Source: Cymbidium sinense (lineage: Eukaryota > Streptophyta > Magnoliopsida > Asparagales > Orchidaceae). Taken from it: a stretch of DNA of 64,000 nucleotides. The stretch spans positions 9,961,179 to 10,025,178 of the forward strand of contig CM038228.1 of the NCBI GenBank assembly GCA_021442155.1, written 5' to 3'. Shown piece after piece: positions 37,510 through 49,500 of the stretch; the first letter of the stretch is position 1; the number at the start of each line of letters is the position of its first letter. Made by a program: the position numbers and the translations under genes. The notes beneath the pieces were generated by a model. It was not told where the DNA came from. It ran no database searches and saw only the letters and a list, made by a program, of their open reading frames with translations.

Positions 37510-38275
37510 GAGGTTTCTAAACACACATTTTCATAAGAGTTGGGGTTGTGTGAAAAGAACCTATCAGACTCCAAATGATTGATAACAATCAAATAGTAAT
37601 CATCGTCATTGACTGGACCCACTGTACTGAATCTTAGTCCTAATCTTGATTGTGCTTCCCTTCCTATATTGTTCCAAAGTTTCTCAAAATGCTTTGACCT
37701 GTGCCTGGACCATGTATGAGGAACAAACCTTTCTATATAAGATTTTGAACATAAGGCGAGTAAAAGTCAAATGGTAATTCCATTAATTCTTTAAATGAAT
37801 CCTCCTCAAGTTTTACATCAACTTCTGGACTTGAGGATGATGAACCCAAAAAGAATCTATTCAGCTTTATATATTTGGAAGATTGAGGGGTTTTTTTAAC
37901 TACTAAACCTTCAACTTTTTGGGATGAAAGTGAGGTTAGAGCTAAGGTTCCCAATTGATCTTTAATAGTTTTACATGCATCTGATTCGAATATTTTGCCT
38001 TATCTGGAGGTCTGGTCTTCATCATTGTCTGGATCGAAAGTCACCTCCAATGGACCCTGCTGAGAGGGGTTGGCAGGTATACTAATCACATGAGACTTGT
38101 CCTCTGAGCTGGATTCCAAATTTATGTGAATAGTAGGGGTACTCCTACGAACTAGAACATAACCCATGTTGGCTGATGGCCAATCAGAGGGTCTTCCACC
38201 TTTGGAACTGCCTCTATTTTTGCCTGTGCCTCTGCCCGAACTCCAACATGGAGGCTACGGTGGAGGCTGGTAGGG
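37510..38275 (-). pseudogene. gag-RT linker / protease region of the giant element
   Basis: Acidic, Ser-rich frames (37,954-37,733 and 37,622-37,368) lie between gag and RT. The last one ends with KLKEINLGTEE, the conserved lead-in to Tat-type RT. A clear protease active site (D-S/T-G) was not seen, perhaps because of decay. The stretch near 38,100-38,275 reads HINLESSSEDKSHVISIP in one frame. Confidence 0.6.
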
Positions 38276-38280
38276 CTGCC

Positions 38281-39060
38281 TCATTGGTGGTAGAGGAGTG
38301 GAGGCTGCTGAGGTCGTGCTCTCTCGAATCGATCTCTAGCTGGCTGTTTCCCCTTATCTACTGCTATAATTTCCCCGGGCTTCTTATCAAAAGCTTTCTG
38401 CGGCTTTTGCTTAGTTGATTGGTTGGAGAAAGGTGACTGTTTAGCTTCTCCTTGTAAGCTAGCCTCCTTGTTGATTAATTTCTCAAAGGTTTTGATGGTG
38501 AAACCCTTGAGCATGAAGGCGACCAGGCCATGGATATTCTTAAGTAGAATCTCGATGGCATATTGTTTGAACAACTGTGGTTCGCATTTCATGCTCAAGT
38601 TACGGCACTTGAGAATGAAATCAATGAGGGACTCAATAGGATTATGTTGGGCCATAATGAGATCGCCAATAGTCACCCTTTGCTGAGCTCTAGCAAACCT
38701 CTTGATGAAGAGTTGCTCTAACTCGAAAAGTCTTCAATTGGGAATTTCTACCAATCAAATGCTATCCCCCGCTTGACAAAGAGGCAAAAAGTAAAGCATC
38801 TACCACCGTCATTACAACTAGCTATGAAAAATGTGCTCTCGTTTCCACTGCCATCAAAGCTTTTGAAAGATGGTGGCACAAACCTTTGGGGTACTGGATG
38901 GTATCAAATTCCTCCATGTAGGATCTACCCTTTGGAACTGATGATCCCCCTCGGGCTTGAGCCAATGCTTCTTTTACTTGCTACTCAACCATGGATTTTA
39001 TGTCATTTTATTGTATGGAGGTACTTTCCACTACCTTCCTATACATGTTAGTGCTACCTT
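38281..39060 (-). pseudogene. gag of the giant element, decayed
   Basis: The frame 38,676-38,281 has TIGDLIMAQHNPIESLIDF, then RNLSMKCEPQLFKQYAIEI, and GLVAFMLKGFTIKTFEKLIN, followed by a Lys/Gln-rich tail. In the frame before it, FIKRFARAQQ can be read near 38,700. This is the capsid part of a Tat-type gag. Zinc knuckle not seen. The N-terminal part above 38,770 is only faintly recognisable. Gag would form the cytoplasmic particle for reverse transcription. Confidence 0.75.
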
Positions 39061-40930
39061 ACTCAATGGGAGGCAAGGTCTTGGCTGGGTCCAAGACATG
39101 CACTAACTATGGCTGACTGATCTCAGTTGTAGTAGGATGAACTGCTGGTGCTTGTTTTTGAAGTATTGAGACTGCCGCTAACAAGTCCTCAGGTTGCTTT
39201 GCAATCATATCTATTTTTTCATCTTTCTATTTTAATTATGCTAGGAGGTGTTGATGCTAGTGGGCTATGACTTCTTACTCAACATCATCACCTTCCATAG
39301 CTCTCAGAGGAGAGAACTTTGTGTATCAACCATGTAGACTCCAACTGAGTCTCCCAATAAATCATCTTCATTGAGATCAAAGCTAATCTTTTCTTCATCA
39401 GACCAATCATATCCCAATATCTCCTTCTTTTCCATGAAATAATGATCCCTATCTCATCTAAAGAATGATCAATCTGAATAGGAACATATGACTTGGGCTG
39501 ACTGATGTGATCACTGTCATGTACTGAGAGGCACCAAACCTCCCATGCTGCCAGAGAATCAATCCTATGAGGACTATACTCACTAAAAGATATACACTCC
39601 TAACTATCACTAACTCTAAAAGGTGTGACATTCCTAAGAGGCTTTGCAATCATCGATGTAATAGGGCTATCATCTGCTCTCTCTACAACTATAGTAACCA
39701 TCTCCAAATCCTACTATACTGGTGGTGTTGGTGAGGAACGGCCACTATGCTTCAGGGTTGTCACTCCTTCACCACCACTGGGGCAGAAGGTCAAGCACGA
39801 GAGCTCGACCTCTCCACAGTAGGTGGTGTAGATGGTGTAGGATCCCTCGGACGTAGCCGGATCACCAATGGGGTACGCTTCTCCCCGGATATGGCCTTCA
39901 TGGCCTTCTATAGAATTGGAGATGTTGTGATGTGAACTGGTGATGGCAGACGGGGGGTAGAGCGATGTGGTGGAGACACCACCGACACTCTATGAACAGG
40001 AGCTATCCTCTTGTGATGAATGGTCCCAGTAAGTAGGATGATATTTGTATGGTCGGCGGGTAGCATGCCGAGCTAGAAAATCGATGAGTGCAGAAGCTGG
40101 CAACTGGCAACTGAATCTCGCCTCTCCCTACTGGTGATTTGAACAGATGTATGGGCCTCTTTGGCCCTCTCTTGTCGTAGATGTTTCCCCACACTATGAA
40201 GGATGATGGATCTCAAATCAAATTGAGCTATGGACTCTAAACATCTGTAAGCTCAGCCAACATGGCATAAGACTGATCGGAGGCCGACATACGACCTCCA
40301 ACTCCTGGTAACTGAGGGTTGGTGTTGAACCACTGGTGGAGGTGAAGTGTGGATCCTCCAAGCATCATCTCTGTCTGACCCAGAGAGGATGAAATTGGTA
40401 CGTTGTAACCAGCGGGGTGATCAAAGTAGGTACCTCCTCTTCTATTGGCGAGGCCTCCATCTCCTAACAATCCTAGTATGATCTTGATCATGTGGTTTTA
40501 TTTCTCCTTTGTGTCTAGTAGGATGAGCGAGTGAGAACTAGACCCAACCTTAAAGGCCGGGAGGCAATCTGGAATGAGCCTTACCCTAGAAGGTGCCAAA
40601 GAGTTGGTGCTAGCCCCACTAGGGTAGCATGGAAACCACTGGCGGGGCTCACTCCTTTCTTCCAGTGGAACCCACTACTTTCCTCTTGAGATGTCGATCA
40701 GAAGGTAGATCGATCTGGATGACCGGCTTCTGCCTAGCCACCAGTCCTACTGACAGTTGTGAAGGGAGTGCCCTCACAGGTGATCTTTACTCCCTCAAAT
40801 CCTCTACCGAAATGGATAAGGTGGGTATGATCAGCTCGGGAGATTGGCCTGATCCAAGGCCAAGTCCATGCCTTATGGGAAAGTGAACATAAACTTCTAG
40901 GAAGTTTCCATAGTATCAACTGAAAACTGA
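39061..40930 (-). other. GC-richer leader region upstream of gag, possibly a decayed extra ORF
   Basis: Clearly richer in GC than its surroundings, with many short frames on both strands (for example - strand 40,491-40,237 and 40,194-40,003), none recognised. Ogre-type elements often carry an extra ORF of unknown function before gag, and this is the position where it would be. I cannot show coding here: stops are frequent in every frame I followed. Confidence 0.4.
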
Positions 40931-41039
40931 ACTGTATTGAAAATGTAGTCTATCACTGAACGGAGTTTGCAATATTGAAACTAGACTTGCATCAGATTTC
41001 TATTGATTTTTAAATATGAATTTGAATTTAAAATTTGAT

Positions 41040-43110
41040 CCTACATCCAACATCTTGGAAGTGTTAAGTGGGGTTCAAATGGATTTAGAGAAGATTTTGA
41101 ATTTTTATTGGAAAGAGGAAATTTTGAATATGAATCCAACTTCAACAAATTTAGGTATGTTGAGAAGTGGAATCTAATTTTTTAGAAGGATGCTTCCATA
41201 GGTTCATGTTTGAAATTGGATTTTGATTTGAAGACCTTTCCTTTAACAAATTTGGGTATGTTAAAGTAAGGGTCAATTAGTTTTATTTTGATTTGAAATT
41301 TTGAAATTCACTCTTAGCAAATTTGGGTATGCTAAGTGAGGTGTTTGAAAATAATTGTTCCTTTGGTTTGGTTTGCTTTGTCTTGTGATTTGTTGTTGAT
41401 TTTGAAAGTTGGAATTCCCATTTAGCAAATTTGGGTGCTAAATGAAGAACCCAAGTGTGTTTTATTTTGAAAGAATTTTGAAAATAGAATTCTTAGCAAT
41501 TTTGAGTATGCTAAGAAACTCCTAAAGTGTTTCATTTGTTTTGGAAATTTTGATTTTGGAAAAAGTAGGATTCTTAGTAAATTTAAGTATGCTAAGGGAA
41601 TTCTAATGTGTTTCATTTGATTTTGATTTGTTTTTGATTGAAAGTGGAGACCTTACTTTAGCAAATATGGTATGTTAAAGATGAAGTTCCACTTAAGTGA
41701 AATGAAAATTTCACTTAGCAAATTTGAGTATGCTAAATGAAATTCCAATAGATGTGTTTGAAACTTTATGTTTTAGTTTTGTTTTGAAAATGGAAACTTC
41801 TCTTTGGCAAATTTAGTATGCTAAAGAGTGAAGTTCCAAAAGTGTTCGAAAATTTTTGATTTTGAATTTGGAGACTTTACTTAGCAAATTTGAGTATGCT
41901 AAATGAAGTTCCAAATGTGTTTTGAATATTTCTTGGTTTTGAATTTGGAAACTTCACTTAGCAAATTTGAGTATGCTAAATGAAGTTCCAAATGTGTTTG
42001 AAAAACTTTTGTCTTGGAATTTGGAAACTTCACTTAGTAAATTTGAGTATGCTAAATGAAGTTCCAAATGTGTTTGAAAATTTTTTTGGTTTGAATTTGG
42101 AAACTTCACTTAGCAAATTTGAGTATGCTAAATAAAGTTCCAAATGTGTTTTGAATTTTGAAAGTATAATTGTTAAGTCTTAATTTTTTGAGAAAAAGAC
42201 TTCCATTCAACAAATTTGTGTATGTAGAAGTGGAAGCCAATCTTATTTTCTTTGCAAATGTGAAAATTTTGTCTTGTGTGTGATTATTATTTTGGAAAGG
42301 AATTCCAACTTAATCATATATGGGATATGTTTAAGTGGGATTTCCAAATGATGTTATTTTTATTTGGGAATGAAATCTTCATTCAATAAAATTGGGTATA
42401 TTGAATGGAGATGTTCATATGTGCTTTTAAAAAAAATATTTATATTGATTTTGTTTTGGGAATGAAACCTCCATTCAATAGATTTGAGTATATTAAATGG
42501 GAAGGTTTCATATGTGATTTTTGAAAGTTCATTCTTGATTTTGATTTTGAAATGAAACATCCATTCAATAAATTTGAATATATTGAATGGCAAAATTTCA
42601 TGTGTGCTTATAGAAAATTTATTTTGATTGTGATTAAAATGAAACCTCCATTTAATAAATGTGGGTATATTGAATGGAGAGGTTTCATATGTGCTTTTGA
42701 AAGTTCATTTTAATTTTGTTTTGAATGAAACCTCCATTCAATAAATTTGAATATATTGAATGGCAAGATTTCATGTGTGCTTTTGAAAAAATTTATTTTT
42801 GATTGTGGCTAAAAATGAAACATCCATTCAATAAATTGGGTATATTGAAAGGAGAGGTTTCATATATGCTTTTTGAAAGGTGTGAATTCCAACTCAACAC
42901 ATGTGGAATGTGTTGAGTGAAATTTCAAAATTGTGATTTTGGTTTGAAGATAGAATCCATCCAACACATTTGGATGTATTGAATGGAAATGCTCATCTTC
43001 AAATTTTGTGTTTTTTTGAAAGATAATTATTGTTGGAATTTTATTTTTATGAAGATGATCTTCACATATAACAATCATAAAGATTGTTAGATGAAGATGA
43101 TTTAGGAATA
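41040..43110 (-). repeat. Array of at least 24 tandem imperfect hairpins in the retroelement leader
   Basis: Each unit has a left arm, a loop close to 'aaatttgagta', and a complementary right arm. Loops recur every 74-78 bp in the middle (41,948, 42,022, 42,100) and every 86-92 bp further right (42,372 to 42,816). Arms differ between groups but stay paired: TTAGCA with TGCTAA (41,310-42,142), TTCAATA with TATTGAA (42,372-42,861), CTCAACACA with TGTGTTGAG (42,884-42,926), AACAATC with GATTGTT (43,070-43,090). Outer stems such as GAAACCTCC with GGAGAGGTTTC also pair. It lies between the primer site and gag, so it would be in the genomic RNA leader. Confidence 0.9.
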
Positions 43111-43493
43111 TTTTTGTGCAAAATATTTTATTTAGTGCATTTTGAAAGAGTGATTTTAAAAAAAGCAAGATTCTTTTTTCATGGAATAATTTATTTCTCT
43201 TTATTATTTTAGAATAAACATTTCCTTATCATAAAAATGATAAGCATTAAGTCTTTAAATATTTTCTTTTTATTTAGATCTTTTTTTATTTTTTCCCATT
43301 GGAGAACCCAACGGGGGTTTTAAGACCAACACGAGGTGAGGTCCTAAAACCTAAAGATGTTGATAGCTTAACTTAAGGATGAAATAAGCTAAGAGCCAAT
43401 GGAAAGAAGAATAGTCTCGGATTCATACAAAAGTACAAACCCACTATCGATGCTTAGACAATGATCATTTACCAAAGATGGAGAGAGGAATCA
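43111..43493 (-). other. 5' leader next to the primer site
   Basis: Non-coding leader between the hairpin array and the primer binding site. Contains the block 'cccattggagaacccaacgg' (43,295-43,314), a possible short hairpin (CCCATTGG with CCAACGGG). No gene. Confidence 0.5.
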
Positions 43494-43511
43494 TCCCCAG
43501 TGGAGTTGCTA
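43494..43511 (-). promoter_or_regulatory. Primer binding site, tRNA-Arg type
   Basis: The - strand reads TAGCAACTCCACTGGGGA, 8 bases after the end of the 5' LTR. It matches 15 of 18 positions of TGGCGACTCCGCTGGGGA, the complement of a plant tRNA-Arg 3' end including CCA as I remember it; Ogre-type elements are known to use tRNA-Arg. All three differences are G-to-A on this strand, as expected for deamination of methylated C on the other strand. Confidence 0.85.
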
Positions 43512-43519
43512 GAAAAATC

Positions 43520-46500
43520 TGTGGGTTAGAAAAAATTTTATATGGTCGCCTTCCATCTGTGGGGTGAAAAGGCAAGAATATAAAAATTCATCTTTTTGGG
43601 ATGCCACATAGATCCGTGGGTGTACTTATTCAGGTGATCAAGTATGTTATCAAGGAATAGTACTATGTGAGATAGAGTCAACGCCCTTTAATGGACCTAA
43701 TCACCTTAAGGACTCCTAAGGATGTTAGGTCTTTGAAGTGTACTAGAGATTCTTCCCCTACTTTACATGGAAAAGTAAAGTAGGGTTATTTTAAACTGGG
43801 TTCGTTAAGTTCCCTACAGGGGCAAGCCCCCAAAGTTAATTACATCCTAAGAAATGGGGATTCCTTAGGAAAACTCTCGATTAAGGTAAATGATCATTGT
43901 CTCTAAAGATTTCAATAGATGGGACTATCAATCGATTGATTTATTTTTGGAAAATCAAATGGGATCGATCAAGAGGAGGGAGTTCTTATTGAAGATAAAT
44001 GAGAATAAGTAGGGAATGCTTAGGATACTAGGAAGCCTAGTAAGCACCCCAAATTACCCTATGGTTGGGCTTTATATTTTAGAAATTGAATTAGTTCATT
44101 TGAGTGGCATTTTCATTAGAATGCTAGGGCTTACAATTCCATAACACAAGATTATGGAAATGCCTAAGAGGTGAGAATTTATGGTTATGTCCTATAAAGG
44201 GAAAAGCCACCTCAGAATCCAAATCTAGGGAGCTTTGGCAAAACACCTAAATCTAAGGAGAAAATGGGTGGTTTGCCTCCATAGAGAGGACAAACCACTT
44301 TACTTGTATTACAACCCGGGGTGGGCCAACTCCTATGATTTTAAATTCATGTAGGCAAGTCATATGCTCTATGCAAGATAGTTGGGCTGTTATTTATTTA
44401 GAAAGAGACTAAGTCCTTAAAGAGACTAGATCATGTAAGGGTATGCTTCAAATGACTTAAATCTAATGCAATTCAAATTTCATTTTATTTTCATTTTGGA
44501 CAAATATTTTGACTCAGGCTAATAGGATTCATATGCCTAATGCATGAAAAATGAGATTATTGGCCAAAATCAGTGAGAAGCAAGAAGGTGTGTTTCCACC
44601 ATGGCTCTCATAGGTCAAGCCAAGTTTTCCTGGAAAGGTGGAAGCCCTCCAATCAAGAGTAAAAATAATATGTATTTGTGCATGATGTTATAAAAGAAGT
44701 ATTCATCCAGCTAATAGGTTGCTAATTCTTTTATCTAGATTTTTAGCATAAGCTTTAGGTGAGGTTATGAGTTCTTTATTTTTAGTTTTGAATTGTTAAA
44801 CTTGGTAGAAGATTTATTTTTCTCTTAAGAGCTTAATCATCATCCAGGCCATACATAAAGTAAGGAAGAAACTAGGAAAAGCATGCCACTTAATACGTAA
44901 GCTAAACAAATCATCAATCAATTTATAAAGCTAATCGCAAAAGTATAAGAGGCCATTGTGGTCGGGTACCATCGCACAAACTAAAAAATAAATTGGGTAG
45001 CTGAGCTCTACCCTTATACAACCAAGATTATAAATGAATTAAATACAATTAAGCAAGGAATTCATTATTATGGGAATCTTCAAGCTTTCTTTCTTCATTC
45101 TTCTTTCCTTCTTTCTTCTTCTTTTCTTCTTTCTTCTTTGGTTCTTTCTTTTGGATGGTTGGAAGATGGATGCTCCAAAGTCTTCACATGGTACATAAGA
45201 TGTAATCTTATGACAATGCTCCTAATCCCCATAATAATCATTCCAAAATCTTAATTGCAAAAATTACATGAAAAGGAAAAGAATGAAAATCTAACTAACA
45301 CCTGCACAACAAAGATTAGCTAAAACAAACCACACAAATCCCAAGCATGTATATTGGACTTAGCACCCCATACATGGGTACTCAAGTCCACCTAGCCTAA
45401 TGGATTATGCTTAGGGGTATAAGCACCTGCATAATAAAAACATTTATATTTTTAATTATGATAGCGCCCCTTAAACATAATCCCCTGCAGAAGATAATGG
45501 TTAGACTAAACCGTCCTACCATTCATTCTATGAGCATACACCCTAATATCCAGACTAAAACATATATCACAAAATAAAAGAAAATATGAAATCCTACATC
45601 ATCCAAACCTAAAGCTAGAAGTGATGACTTAGCCTAATGTGTGTGCTTTAGAGGTTTGTGTGGTATGCTTGCTATAGCTTTAAGTTAGAGTTTTATAAGT
45701 ATGAAGGATGTTTAACTTATAGGAGGGTTTCATTTAAGTTGTTTAGATGTTTTTGGTTGATTTTATTTTGTGTTTTGATTAGGTTCAAGTGAATCCTACA
45801 ATTAGTTACTAAGTTATAAAGAGAGGAAAAGAGAAGAGAACTTCTCTTTACTTCCCTACCTTAAGTAATTTCTAAAGTAGATTCAAGCTTTGGTTTTATT
45901 TAGTGGATATTTTATTATGTGATTTAATTAATCCTAAGTTTATTTAAACTCTAAACAAACCTATTCAAAAAGAAAGATATTTTAAGATTAAATAAAGTGA
46001 AATGAAATCACAAAACACACATCACTTCATTTCTTTCCAACATGTATAACAAGCATATGAATAATTCCTAAACATATCTATACATACAAATGGGAATGTT
46101 TAACACACTTTATGATGCATGATAAGTAACTTATTTAAGAAAATTTGGATGTTTATGATGCACAATTTTCATTAAGTAGAAAAGGGATTTCTTTTCCAAT
46201 TTTCACATACACACATGAATGTATGAAAGGCATAAGTGAGTACGGCACCATTAGCACCATATGGCACCATTGTTACCGGGGTGTAAGGTACAAGACCTAC
46301 TTGGGGCTACTTAAAACCTCACAATCCAGTTCATACTAATATACCATTTTCTTATAATAAAGTTCTGATTTGATAACATGAGATGAATAAGAATGGATTC
46401 AAACAAGTGGTACATCTTTTCAAATGAGCTATACACTTTACCAAATTTTATTCAAAATTATGCTAAATATGAAGGAAAGGAAAAAACTACACTATACACA

Positions 46501-49500
46501 TCTTTATATTTCCAACACATGCAAGCTTATTGGTAAAATATAAGTAGCACACTTTCAGCTTTGATAATTGATTCATATATTTTTAAAAATAATTTGGATT
46601 TAGTAGTGATAATAATAGCCATTCATATTTATACTTTAGCCAAAACATGCAATTTCACATAAAGAAAATATTTTCATTTTTAAATTTGATTTCTGAAAAG
46701 CATGAACATATGAAATCATATGACACACATATTTTGCATCTTGGGTAAGAATTAAAGTGATAAAAGCATGTAAATACATTCACTCTAATTAATTCATAAA
46801 GACAATCTTATAAGATAGGCATGTTTAAAATAAATCAAAGTTTGTCTTCATGTGATTTTATTTCATTTTTGTTTTATGTTTATGTTTGATTTTAATTTGC
46901 AAAATGTGAGGTAAGTTGTTATTCCTAACCCATTCCCACACCTGTTCATTATCTTTGTTCAATTTTTATATGATTAAATCAATTTTATGCTTTACTTAGG
47001 TTAAGGCATGATTAAGTGTATTAATTATCCCTTACCTACACCACCTTATCGTAGTTAATCCAATAATTATGAGCCAATGAGATGACATAAAACCACAGAA
47101 ATTTAAATCAGCAATGCACCTAGGAAAGAAAGGGCCTAATGCAATTTGGCTCATGATTAAGAATTAATTAAACTAAGGGGTTAATTTAAGTACATTCCTA
47201 ATCCCTATCACACATGTGAATTTGATTTGGATTTCCTTAAGCTACTTAGGTTATTGAACACCTAAGCACCTACCCAAAACAAATTAGTTGAGTTCTAGAA
47301 TGTTTTAAAAATTTATGAAATTAATTAAGGGAGTAATTAGTGAATTGCCCTTAATTAAGTGAGGATTAAGGAAGGAAATGGGGTTTAAGGAATAGCTTAG
47401 GAAATTGCCCAAAATTATTTTATAAACCTCCTATTCATTGTATGAGACCTTAATTAACTTAAATAAAGGATTAATTTACTAATTAAACCTTTAATTAGCT
47501 TAATTAGATTAAGGGAGTGATTTGGGAATGAAATAGCAATTTCCCCAATTAAGCCACCAATAAATCCCAAAAACTTAGGAGGTAAAAGTCATCCCCCAAA
47601 ATATACTCAAGAAATTTGAGATTAATTAATAGTTTAATTAAAGTATAATTAATAAAACAACATTCCCAAAGAAACCCAAAATTAGAGAAATATACATTTT
47701 TAAAATCCATTAAAATCAATTTTAGAAAATTCTAGGGTGAATTATCTTTCAGTGGAAATTTATTTCATATTTTTTTTATTTTTCTAGGTGGAGATACAAA
47801 CTTTAGAATTTTATATGATTAATTAGAATTAAATAAGCCCTAAATAATTCCTTAATCCAACGGGGTGACACGCATGCAACTGACTCGGATACACTTTACA
47901 CGCATCGTCCTCCAAGTGGCCACTTAAACATCACATCATAGCTTCACGTGGCGGCGGTGCTATGTGCTTTTGCCTCTGTCGTTCGATCAAGGATCGAACG
48001 GTTGGGATTTAATCCGTAATTTTAAAAGGATAAAATCAGATCTAAAGTGTATGTTTAATTTTGGTTGTCCATCCAAAATGTCTGGATGGATGGCTAGAGA
48101 TCTATCCCTCCTAACTCCTGTGATCCATGGAGATCGTCCATGTTCTAGGCCTTGATTTGAGCTCGATTGAGCTCAAATTAGGATGAAATTTTGCACACAC
48201 CATCTAACCCTAATGGCGAGCACATCTAATGATTGAAACTTCATGCCATAAACATTTCTTTCACAAAGGACCAACACACATGGAGTTTAGTGATCAAAAA
48301 ATGTCTAACCTCATCGGAGGTGATCACCGGCGCTTGATTCCCTTGGAGGAGCTTATGCGGTTGAGACAAAGCTTTGGTGAAAGTTCTAGCTCTTGAGGTT
48401 GAGTCGATAGCTCTATGGACCAACCCCTCCTCCTAGTGAGCTCAGTTTTAATTGAAGTGAATCTCCCCTTGCCTTTGGAACTTGGGAAATAGATTGGGCA
48501 AGCTTGACTTGATCCCCTGAGGTAATGTGCAAAGGGAATTTTGTTGAATTTGAGTGAAGTGGAAGTTGGCAAATCCTTGGAGTTCCCCTATTTTTTCTTA
48601 AGGGAAAACCAAGAATGGCAAATTCAATCTCCCTCTCGAGAGCTTAGGATCACTCTAGAATCACTCCTCTGGCTTCCTATGCTTCAATAGACAGAGTGTG
48701 TGTGTGAATTGAGTTCAATTAGGCAATCGGACGGTCGAAGCTTCACTTGCCTTTTTGATCAACCTTAGGCAGTGGGTTGTTTGATATGTTAGAAGCTTGC
48801 ACATGGTACTTGGCTAGGAGTGGAATGGTAACTCCCATGTGCTCAAATTGAGTGGGAGCATGATTCCCATGTGGCCAATTTGAGCCATGTGCTGGCCTTG
48901 GGTTAAGTTAGATGACCCAAACCCATTGGGTTGGGTGCACCACCCTCCATAGGGTTTACTTGACCTATTAGGAGAGTATCAAGTAGGCATGAAGAGGAAT
49001 TGACCAAATTCCCCATGCATTTAACTAAAATTTGTTCTATGTCCTAGGGGTATAATGGTCATTTGGCTTATTTTTGAATTTGGATATGTTTGGTATGTTG
49101 AGAAAATAGGTTTGGCCAAGTTTCATTGGATTTGGAGTTCATTTGGTATGGTTTGGCTCATGTTGACTCATTTAGGTCAAAATGGGTCAACTTGAGTCAA
49201 GTTGACCAATTGGTCAAATTGGGTCAAACCAAGGGTTGGGTCAGGTTCATATGACCATTTGAAATGTTTTAGTAGCTTTGGTTTGATTCAATTTAGTTTA
49301 GGTTTGAATTTGGTTCATATGATTTAATTTAGTTCAAATGAATCAAGTTGACCAATTTGACCCATTTGACCTATTTGAGCTAGGTCATGGATAGGTTTAG
49401 GTTTGGTTAGTCATATGAAGTGGATTGGTATCTTCATTTCCAATCAATTTTGGTTAAGTTTGAATTTGGCTCAAAATGACCCTTTAGGTCAAGTTGGGTT

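Noticed and set aside
41040..43110. Regular short repeats that might suggest a CRISPR-like array
   Set aside because: Units are imperfect hairpins with variable arms and no constant repeat plus unique spacer pattern, inside a plant retrotransposon.
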